Made by a program: the position numbers and the translations under genes
Assembly (NCBI GenBank): GCA_003497545.1
Contig: DNNT01000035.1
Span: 6,434 to 12,171 of the forward strand
Length of the DNA stretch: 5,738 nt
From: Arenimonas sp.
GTDB taxonomy: Bacteria; Pseudomonadota; Gammaproteobacteria; Xanthomonadales; Xanthomonadaceae
Reading direction: 5' to 3'
The notes under the pieces: generated by a model
What the model was told of the DNA's origin: nothing
The model's input: the letters and a program-made list of their open reading frames with translations, nothing else
Databases searched by the model: none
In this document: positions 1-5,738 of the stretch, piece after piece
Layout: each line of letters begins with the position of its first letter
How positions within the stretch are numbered: position 1 is the first letter of the stretch

Positions 1-3000
1 GTTGGCGGCCGCATCGTCGGCAGCGACGAGCAGCCGGTGGCCGGCGCCCAGGTGACCATCGTCCACACCCCGTCGGGTACCGTCAGCAACGCCATGACCG
101 GCGCCGACGGCCGCTACTCCGCGCGCGGCCTGCGCGTCGGTGGTCCCTACACGATCACCATCGTGAAGGACGGCGTTTCCGAGGTCCGCGAAGGCGTGTA
201 CCTGCAGCTGGCTGAAACCACCGCCATCGACACCACCCTGGGCGAAGACGTGGCCACCCTGGCCGCCGTCGAAGTGACCGGCTCGGCCGTCATGTCGGAA
301 GTGTTCGCCGCCGACAAGATGGGCACCGGCACCAACGTCAACCGCGGCCAGATCGAGGCGCTGCCCTCGGCCAACCGCAACATCCAGGACTACATCCGCC
401 TGGATCCGCGCATCGCCCAGACCAGCAAGGCCGACGGCGCCATCTCGGCCGGTGGCCAGAACACCCGCTACAACCTGATCAAGATCGACGGCGTCAGCAG
501 CTCCGACCCGTTCGGCCTGGAGTCGAACAACCTGCCGACCGAGCGCCAGCCGGTCTCGATCGACGCCATCGAAGAAATCAACATCGACCTGGCCAACTAC
601 GACACCACCATCGCCGGCGGCACCGGCGCGGTCGTGAACGCGGTCACCAAGTCGGGCACCAACGAGTTCCACGGCTCGCTGTACTACACCCTGCGCGACG
701 GTGACTGGGTCCGCGAAGACCTCAACGGCGTGAAGTTCAACGGCTTCGAGTCCGAGGACACCTACGGCGGCACCTTTGGTGGCCCGCTGATCAAGGACCG
801 CCTGTTCTTCTTCGTGAACTACGAGAACTACGTGCGCACCGCGCCGGCCACCGGCTTCGGCGCCACCCCGTACGGCGCTGGCCAGATCACCGACGCCGAC
901 ATCGCGGCGGTGCAGGCCGCGGCCGCGGCCTATGGCTTCGACGCCGGCGGCGTCGACGGCCTGAACGCCGACACCGAGATCGAGGAATACGCGATCAAGC
1001 TGGACTGGAACATCACCGACGCCCACCGCGCCGCGCTGCGTTACAGCTTCCTCGAGCAGGGCGTGCTGCGCTTCCCGCAGGTCGACAACGACTCCATCTC
1101 GCTGAATACCTTCTGGTACAACTACGCCAAGGAATTCGAGTCGACCGTGTTCGAGCTGTTCAGCGACTGGACCGACAGCTTCTCGACCGAGTTCAAGGTG
1201 TCCAAGCGCGACTACGTCGCCGTGCGCGAGACCAACTCGAACCTGCCGCAGATCCAGATCCAGGGCTTTGGCCCGAGCAACCGCTCGATCTACCTCGGCA
1301 CCGAGCAGAACAGCCACGTCAACCTGATCGACACCGAGCAGACCTCGATGTTCCTGGCCGGCAACCTCTTCGTGGGCGACCACGAGATGAAGTTCGGCGC
1401 GGACTACGAGAAGAACGACATCGTCAACTTCTACGGCCGCGACCTCAACGGCACCTACACCTTCCGCAACCTGGCCGACTTCATCGCCGGCAACCCGACC
1501 ACCTACATCGTGCGCGCCCCGCGCCCGAACGGTGGTACCTACGCCGACATCCCGGCCACCTACACCCAGAGCAACACGGGCCTGTTCCTGCAGGACACCT
1601 GGTCGGTCAACTACAACCTGACCCTGATGTTCGGCCTGCGCTACGACGCCCCGGACTTCGACGAGCAGAAGCTGTACAACGAGTACGTCTCGAACATCTA
1701 CGGCTACGACAACTCGAACACCGTCGACGTCTCGATCCTGCAGCCGCGCTTCGGCTTCAACTACACCTTCGACAGCGAGCGCCCGACCCAGGTCCGCGGC
1801 GGCCTCGGCCTGTTCCAGGGTGCCTCGCCGAACGTCTGGATCGCCGGCGCCTACCAGAACACCGGCCTGAACTACGTCCAGTACGAGGAGCGCAGCGCCG
1901 GCAACTTCTTCCCGGAAGTGCCGCCGTACATCCCCGACACCGGCCTGAACCCGGCCTGCAACCCGGTGCCGACCCTGTCGAGCTGCCCGCGCCAGAACGT
2001 CGACATCATCGCGCCTGACTTCGCGCTGCCGTCGGTGTGGAAGGCCAACATCGCGTTCGAGCACGAGCTGCCGTGGCACGGCATCGTGTTCAGCGCCGAG
2101 GCGCTGGCGACCAACGTGAAGGACGGCCTGTTCATCCAGCGCCTGGATCCGTTCAACGCCGCCGGCGACGGCGTCACCGCCATCGGTCCGGACGGCCGCG
2201 AGCTGTTCTGGAACGCCAACGGCCTGAACCCGGATCGCCGCGACACCTTCGGCATCACCAACGGCCGCAATGGCGTCAGCAACCGCGCCCTGCGTCCGAA
2301 CGGCGTGGGCGACGTGTTCCTGATCAGCAACACCGACAAGGGCGAGAGCACCCAGCTGACCGTCGGCCTCGACAAGCCGCTGGTCGACACCTGGGGTTGG
2401 AGCCTGTACTACACCTACACCGAGGCGACCGACGTCAGCCCGATGACCAGCTCGGTCAACGGCTCGAACTGGAACAGCACCCTGATCGGCTCGATGAACG
2501 AGGACGTGGCCTATGACTCGCGCTACGCGATCAAGGACCGCATCACCGGCACGGTGACCTGGCGCCACAACTTCTTCGAGAACTACGAGACCCGCGTCTC
2601 CATGTTCTACGAAGGCCGCTCGGGCCGTCCGTTCAGCTACATCTTCCGCAACGACGCCAACGGCGACAACGGTGGCTTCAACGACCTGTTCTACGTGCCG
2701 AACGGCCCGGGCGACGTGGTCTTCACCGGCGGCGCGGCGATGGAAGCGCAGTTCTTCGCGTGGCTCGAGCAGAACCCGGAGCTGATGGCCTACCAGGGCC
2801 AGATCGCCCCGGCCAACGCCTTCCGCACCGAGTGGGTGAACAGCTTCGACGTTCGCATCACCCAGGAGCTGCCGGGCTTCGCCAAGGGCCACAAGTCGGT
2901 CCTGGCCCTCGATATCATGAACATCGGCAACCTCCTGAATAAGGAGTGGGGCCTGATCGAGGACTACGGCTTCAACTCGACCCAGCAGCTGGCCAACTAC

Positions 3001-3177
3001 GCCGGCATCTGCGGCCCGACCACCACGCTGGCCGCCTGCGCGGGCAACGAGGGTCGTTACGTGTACCACTGGACTGGCCCGGGCACCGGCGCGCAGATCC
3101 AGGAAAACAACAACGACAAGGGCAACACCGCGGTCTCGCGCTGGTCGGTCATGCTGAGCTTCAAGTACCAGTTCTGA
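1..3177 (+). CDS. Oar-like TonB-dependent outer-membrane receptor (5' partial)
   Basis: The open frame runs from the first base to a TGA at 3175-3177 (1058 codons visible). The true start and signal peptide lie upstream; the GTG at 37 falls inside a conserved domain and is not the start. Residues 1-82 form a carboxypeptidase-regulatory-like beta-sandwich (VAGAQVTI, then DGRYSARGL). A TonB-box-like stretch, TLAAVEVTG, follows at about 86-94. The plug domain spans about 95-225, with GGQNTRYNLIKIDGV (151-165) and TKSGTNEFHGS (216-226). The rest is a large beta-barrel carrying the Oar-family landmark GGPLIKDRLFFF (260-271), and it ends in Tyr-Gln-Phe, the aromatic C-terminus recognised by the BAM machinery. 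Such receptors move a substrate across the outer membrane using TonB-ExbBD energy. In Myxococcus, Oar is linked to protease export and development; the substrate here cannot be read from sequence. Codons are strongly biased to C-ended forms, suggesting high expression. The only four cysteines form two CX8C pairs (653/662 and 1004/1013). Family call is secure; function within the family is open. Confidence 0.95.
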   Translation, partial: VGGRIVGSDEQPVAGAQVTIVHTPSGTVSNAMTGADGRYSARGLRVGGPYTITIVKDGVSEVREGVYLQLAETTAIDTTLGEDVATLAAVEVTGSAVMSEVFAADKMGTGTNVNRGQIEALPSANRNIQDYIRLDPRIAQTSKADGAISAGGQNTRYNLIKIDGVSSSDPFGLESNNLPTERQPVSIDAIEEINIDLANYDTTIAGGTGAVVNAVTKSGTNEFHGSLYYTLRDGDWVREDLNGVKFNGFESEDTYGGTFGGPLIKDRLFFFVNYENYVRTAPATGFGATPYGAGQITDADIAAVQAAAAAYGFDAGGVDGLNADTEIEEYAIKLDWNITDAHRAALRYSFLEQGVLRFPQVDNDSISLNTFWYNYAKEFESTVFELFSDWTDSFSTEFKVSKRDYVAVRETNSNLPQIQIQGFGPSNRSIYLGTEQNSHVNLIDTEQTSMFLAGNLFVGDHEMKFGADYEKNDIVNFYGRDLNGTYTFRNLADFIAGNPTTYIVRAPRPNGGTYADIPATYTQSNTGLFLQDTWSVNYNLTLMFGLRYDAPDFDEQKLYNEYVSNIYGYDNSNTVDVSILQPRFGFNYTFDSERPTQVRGGLGLFQGASPNVWIAGAYQNTGLNYVQYEERSAGNFFPEVPPYIPDTGLNPACNPVPTLSSCPRQNVDIIAPDFALPSVWKANIAFEHELPWHGIVFSAEALATNVKDGLFIQRLDPFNAAGDGVTAIGPDGRELFWNANGLNPDRRDTFGITNGRNGVSNRALRPNGVGDVFLISNTDKGESTQLTVGLDKPLVDTWGWSLYYTYTEATDVSPMTSSVNGSNWNSTLIGSMNEDVAYDSRYAIKDRITGTVTWRHNFFENYETRVSMFYEGRSGRPFSYIFRNDANGDNGGFNDLFYVPNGPGDVVFTGGAAMEAQFFAWLEQNPELMAYQGQIAPANAFRTEWVNSFDVRITQELPGFAKGHKSVLALDIMNIGNLLNKEWGLIEDYGFNSTQQLANYAGICGPTTTLAACAGNEGRYVYHWTGPGTGAQIQENNNDKGNTAVSRWSVMLSFKYQF

Positions 3178-3200
3178 TCGAAGCACCTTGAGTCACCTGG

Positions 3201-3234
3201 ACGGCCGGCGGGAAACCGCCGGCCGTTTCTTTTT
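3201..3234 (+). terminator. Intrinsic terminator of the receptor gene
   Basis: A perfect 11-bp inverted repeat, ACGGCCGGCGG (3201-3211) and CCGCCGGCCGT (3216-3226), encloses a GAAA tetraloop (3212-3215). It is followed by a T-rich tail, TTCTTTTT (3227-3234). This is a textbook Rho-independent terminator lying 23 bases after the receptor stop codon, so receptor transcripts should largely end before ppnN. The tail is not followed by an upstream A-tract, so it looks one-directional. Confidence 0.93.
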
Positions 3235-3248
3235 CGCGACCCGGGCGG

Positions 3249-3257
3249 TGCTAGAGT
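3249..3257 (+). promoter_or_regulatory. Candidate extended -10 promoter for ppnN
   Basis: TGC-TAGAGT (3249-3257) fits an extended -10 element (TGn followed by a TAnnnT hexamer). It sits 38 bases before the ppnN ATG, which would give a leader of roughly 30 bases. There is no good -35 at 16-18 bases spacing: that position is occupied by the T-rich terminator tail. The upstream terminator makes a separate ppnN promoter necessary somewhere in this gap, which supports the call, but the motif itself is short and was found by eye. Confidence 0.4.
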
Positions 3258-3295
3258 TTCGGGTCCGACAACGACAGACAGAAAAAGCAGAACAG

Positions 3296-4681
3296 ATGAG
3301 CGAGACCCCCAAGGCTTCGGCCACCGTCAACGCCCGCATCTCCCCGCGTGGCGGCCTGGACATCCTTTCCCGCGACGAGGTGGCCCGCCTCGCCGACGCC
3401 TCCACCGGCGGCCAGCGCGACCTGCTGCGCCGCTGCGCGCTGGCGGTGCTGACCAGCGGCAGCGATTCCGACGACCCGCGCGCGGCGGCCCAGCGTTTCC
3501 CCGATTTCGACATCGAGGTGCACCAGCAGGACCGCGGCATCAAGATCGAACTGAAGAATGCGCCGGGCGAGGCCTTCGTCGAGGGCGAGATCATCCGCGG
3601 CATCGCCGAGAACCTGTTCGCGGTGGTGCGCGACATCGTCTACAACGCCAACGAGGTGTCCGGCAGCGGCCGCATCGACCTCAACACCGGGCCGGGCATG
3701 ACCGAGGCGGTGTTCGAGATCCTGCGCAACGCGCGGGTGATGAAGAGTTACCAGGAGCCGAACCTGGTGGTTTGCTGGGGCGGTCACTCGATCAATCGCG
3801 AGGAGTACCTGTACACCAAGAAGGTCGGCTACGAGCTCGGCCTGCGCGGCCTGGACATCTGCACCGGCTGCGGCCCCGGCGCGATGAAAGGCCCGATGAA
3901 GGGCGCCACCATCGCCCACGCCAAGCAGCGGCACTGGAAGCCGCGCTACATCGGCATCACCGAGCCGGGCATCATCGCGGCCGAATCGCCGAACCCGATC
4001 GTCAACCACCTGGTGATAATGCCGGACATCGAAAAGCGCCTGGAGGCCTTCGTGCGCCTGGGCCACGGCATCATCGTGTTCCCGGGCGGCGTCGGCACGG
4101 CCGAGGAAATCCTGTACATGCTGGGCCTGCTGCTGCACCCGGCCAACCAGGACCTGCCGTTCCCGCTCATCCTCACCGGCCCGAAGGCCTCGGCGGCCTA
4201 CTTCGAGCAGATCGACCAGTTCCTGCAACTCACCCTGGGCGAGCAGGGCCGCGGCCGCTACCGCATCATCGTCGACGACCCGGCGGCGGTGGCCAAGGAA
4301 ATGCGCGCCGGCCTGAAGAAGGTGCGCGAGCACCGCCTGGGCGAGCACGACGCCTTCTTCTTCAACTGGTCGCTGACCATCCCCTTCGAATTCCAGCAGC
4401 CGTTCGCGCCGACCCACCGCGCCATGGCCGAACTCAACCTGCGCCGCGACCAGCCCCTGCACCTGCTGGCCGCCGACCTGCGCCGCGCCTTCTCGGGCAT
4501 CGTCGCGGGCAACGTGAAGGAAGAGGGCATGCGCGAAATCGAAAAGCACGGCCCGTTCCGCATCGACGGCGACAAGGACATCATGCGGGCGCTCGACGCC
4601 TTGCTGCGCGCCTTCGTCGAACAGCGCCGCATGAAGATCGCCGGCACCTACGAACCCTGCTACCAGGTCGTAGGCGAATAA
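3296..4681 (+). CDS. ppnN: Pyrimidine/purine nucleotide 5'-monophosphate nucleosidase (LOG family)
   Basis: This 461-aa cytoplasmic enzyme hydrolyses the N-glycosidic bond of nucleoside monophosphates, releasing the base and ribose 5-phosphate. E. coli PpnN (formerly YgdH, 454 aa) does this as a tetramer, and (p)ppGpp controls it, linking nucleotide salvage to the stringent response. The N-terminal PpnN domain (about 12-150) contains ISPRGGLDILS and FDIEVHQQDRGIKIEL. The central Rossmann-like LOG domain (about 155-335) carries WGGHSI (161-166), CTGCGPGAM (189-197) and the nucleotide-binding/catalytic motif PGGVGTAEE (263-271). The C-terminal domain (about 345-461) contains AADLRRAFSGIVAGNVKEE (392-410) and GDKDIM (425-430), both closely matching the E. 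coli protein as I recall it. ATG 3296 is chosen because it gives family-like length with about 10 extra N-terminal residues; the upstream TTG at 3188 would put the terminator inside the coding sequence. The ribosome site is weak: upstream sequence is A-rich without a clear GGAGG. No key motif is missing. Confidence 0.96.
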   Translation: MSETPKASATVNARISPRGGLDILSRDEVARLADASTGGQRDLLRRCALAVLTSGSDSDDPRAAAQRFPDFDIEVHQQDRGIKIELKNAPGEAFVEGEIIRGIAENLFAVVRDIVYNANEVSGSGRIDLNTGPGMTEAVFEILRNARVMKSYQEPNLVVCWGGHSINREEYLYTKKVGYELGLRGLDICTGCGPGAMKGPMKGATIAHAKQRHWKPRYIGITEPGIIAAESPNPIVNHLVIMPDIEKRLEAFVRLGHGIIVFPGGVGTAEEILYMLGLLLHPANQDLPFPLILTGPKASAAYFEQIDQFLQLTLGEQGRGRYRIIVDDPAAVAKEMRAGLKKVREHRLGEHDAFFFNWSLTIPFEFQQPFAPTHRAMAELNLRRDQPLHLLAADLRRAFSGIVAGNVKEEGMREIEKHGPFRIDGDKDIMRALDALLRAFVEQRRMKIAGTYEPCYQVVGE

Positions 4682-4693
4682 CCCCGCTCCTAC
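4670..4693. repeat. Imperfect hairpin across convergent stop codons, possible REP-like remnant
   Basis: GTAGG (4670-4674) pairs with CCTAC (4689-4693), and a further CG pair stacks on after a two-base bulge. The hairpin contains the 8-base gap between the ppnN TAA (4679-4681) and the kinase TAG (minus strand, 4692-4690). Read on the minus strand it begins TGTAGGAGCGGGG, resembling the head of dispersed GTAGGAGCG-type intergenic repeats that I recall as common in Xanthomonadaceae; the usual second arm is absent or decayed. It has no T-tract on either side, so it is not a convincing terminator. The pairing is visible; the repeat-family assignment is inference. Confidence 0.35.
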
Positions 4694-5721
4694 AGGGAAT
4701 CCGGGAGGGTGATGGTGGCGATGTAGCGGCCGCCCTCGACCTTGGTTTCCAGCCGGCCGCGACCCTCGCTCAGGGCCTCGATGCGCTCGCGCGCCGAGGC
4801 CAGGCCGACCTGGTGGCCTGCCGCAGGCCGCGTGCCGGGGCCGGGCAGGTCGTTGCCCACCACCACCTGCACTTCGCCCGGGCGGCGGCTGACCCGCACG
4901 TCCAGCCGGCCGCCGGTGGGCGAGGGTTCGATGCCATGGCGGATGGCGTTCTCCACCAGCGGCTGGATCGACAGGGTCGGCACCCGCACCTCGGGCAGCG
5001 GGTCGGGCAGATCCCAGGCCACCGACAGCCGGTCGCCGAAACGCAGGCGTTCGATTTCAAGGTAGCGCCGGGCCAGGCCCAGTTCTTCCTGCAGCGGCAG
5101 TTCCGAGGGGCCCGACAATGCGGCCCGGAACAGGTCGGCCAGGTCCAGCAGCAACTGCTCGGCCTCTTCGGGCCGCGCGTGCACCAGGGCTGCGCCGGTG
5201 TTGAGCGTGTTGAACAGGAAGTGCGGCCGGATGCGCGCCTGCAGCGCCTCCAGCTCCGCCTGCTTGGCGCGCACCGCGGCCAGCCGGCCCTTCCAGTGGT
5301 TGTGGAAGGCGGCCAGGCCGAGCAGGCCGACGGTCAGGGTGATGCCGGACACGCGCCAGGCCAGGCCCAGCCAGTCCACCGGGTCGGCCGGGTAGCCGGG
5401 GCCCAGGTAAGTGCGCACGACGAGGGTGATCAGCCAGCACATGGCCAGGCCGATGGCCAGGGCAATCGCCGCCACCTGCGGCGGACGCAGGCGATTGAGC
5501 GGGCGCCGCAGCAGGTAGAGCGCGGCCAGGGTGAGCAGGGCGGTCCACTGCACCCAGAGCGAGGCCAGCCCGAAATAGACCAGGCGTTCGCCCTCGAGGC
5601 CCGGTGCCAGGGCCAGCACCGCCGCCAGTCCCTCGCCGCCCAGGATCACCCAGATGATGGCCGTGGCCTGCCACAGCACGTCCAGGGGCCGGGAAGGGGC
5701 GGGGGCGGGTGGCGCGGGCAT
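4690..5721 (-). CDS. LytS/AlgZ-type membrane sensor histidine kinase
   Basis: A 343-aa inner-membrane kinase reading leftward from ATG 5721-5719 to TAG 4692-4690. After a Pro/Ala-rich start (MPAPPAPAPSRP) come four predicted membrane helices, at about 18-39, 48-71, 83-102 and 117-139. A charged, probably coiled-coil linker follows (142-163). The His_kinase domain (PF06580 type) has its phospho-acceptor His167 in IRPHFLFNTLN, and the ATPase domain has the N-box LVENAIRHG (255-263). The G-box is degenerate: there is no DxGxG, and GHQVGL (302-307) stands in for the usual glycine-rich loop, a variation also seen among AlgZ-like members. No periplasmic sensor domain is present, so the signal is probably sensed in the membrane. 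Its partner should be a LytTR-type response regulator, but the downstream neighbour is the convergent ppnN, so any adjacent partner would lie beyond the right edge. No clear Shine-Dalgarno is visible in the 17 upstream bases, and that frame stays open to the edge, so a start further upstream is possible; GTG at residue 15 is a less likely alternative. Confidence 0.93.
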   Translation of the reverse strand: MPAPPAPAPSRPLDVLWQATAIIWVILGGEGLAAVLALAPGLEGERLVYFGLASLWVQWTALLTLAALYLLRRPLNRLRPPQVAAIALAIGLAMCWLITLVVRTYLGPGYPADPVDWLGLAWRVSGITLTVGLLGLAAFHNHWKGRLAAVRAKQAELEALQARIRPHFLFNTLNTGAALVHARPEEAEQLLLDLADLFRAALSGPSELPLQEELGLARRYLEIERLRFGDRLSVAWDLPDPLPEVRVPTLSIQPLVENAIRHGIEPSPTGGRLDVRVSRRPGEVQVVVGNDLPGPGTRPAAGHQVGLASARERIEALSEGRGRLETKVEGGRYIATITLPDSL

Positions 5722-5738
5722 TGGTGTCCGGGCGGAGC

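Noticed and set aside
1872..2390. A 172-codon minus-strand frame inside the receptor gene, and a 159-codon plus-strand frame at 2037-2516.
   Set aside because: Both overlap well-supported receptor sequence; translations are Arg/Pro/Ser-rich and typical of out-of-frame GC-rich DNA.
3188..3295. TTG at 3188 as an upstream start giving a 497-aa PpnN.
   Set aside because: The extra 36 residues would be encoded across the receptor terminator and the candidate promoter, and have no match to known PpnN; ATG 3296 gives family-like length.
3251..4549. A 432-codon open frame on the minus strand opposite ppnN.
   Set aside because: It is a shadow of GC-rich coding sequence: its translation is low-complexity Ala/Val/Arg/Asp/Leu with no recognisable domain, and the plus-strand gene is a clear PpnN.
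1..4681. The receptor and ppnN as a functional operon, for example nucleotide uptake followed by cleavage.
   Set aside because: A strong intrinsic terminator separates them, and nothing in the receptor sequence indicates a nucleotide substrate.
3296..4681. Annotation of this gene as a lysine decarboxylase or a cytokinin-activating LOG enzyme.
   Set aside because: The PGGVGTAEE motif is shared, but the protein has the N- and C-terminal domains and length of PpnN, while LOG cytokinin enzymes are only about 200 aa; the 'lysine decarboxylase' label is a historical misnomer.
5057..5674. A 205-codon minus-strand frame in a second register inside the kinase gene.
   Set aside because: Gly/Pro/Arg/Ala-rich shadow of the kinase reading frame with no domain signal.

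Overview
The window is GC-rich, with C/G-ended codons throughout, and holds three tightly packed genes. It looks like part of a gammaproteobacterial chromosome of the Xanthomonadaceae/Lysobacteraceae type (Lysobacter, Luteimonas, Pseudoxanthomonas or relatives). This is inferred from base composition, the large Oar-like TonB-dependent receptor, a PpnN that closely resembles the gammaproteobacterial enzyme, an AlgZ/LytS-type histidine kinase, and a short GTAGGAGCG motif resembling a repeat family of that group. No gene gives a species-level identification.

Layout: (1) 1-3177, plus strand: an Oar-like TonB-dependent outer-membrane receptor whose 5' end, including the signal peptide, lies before the window. 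(2) 3178-3295: a short intergenic region with a near-ideal intrinsic terminator for the receptor (perfect 11-bp stem, GAAA loop, T-rich tail), followed at once by a candidate extended -10 promoter for the next gene. (3) 3296-4681, plus strand: ppnN, a pyrimidine/purine nucleotide 5'-monophosphate nucleosidase of the LOG family, complete at 461 aa. (4) 4682-4689: eight bases between two convergent stop codons, inside a small imperfect hairpin. (5) 4690-5721, minus strand: a membrane-bound sensor histidine kinase of the LytS/AlgZ family, 343 aa, apparently complete, with its start 17 bases from the window edge.

The genes appear to be three separate transcription units. The terminator separates the receptor from ppnN, and the kinase converges on ppnN. 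The receptor imports (or, by analogy with Myxococcus Oar, helps export) an unknown substrate at the outer membrane. PpnN recycles nucleotides in the cytoplasm and in E. coli is controlled by (p)ppGpp. The kinase senses an unknown signal at the inner membrane and should pass phosphate to a LytTR-type regulator that is not in the window. I see no mobile element, CRISPR array, RNA gene or phage gene, and no evidence of a new multi-gene system. The points most worth a second look are the pair of matching CX8C loops in the receptor, the terminator/promoter junction, the hairpin spanning both convergent stops, and the unusual ATP-binding motifs of the kinase.
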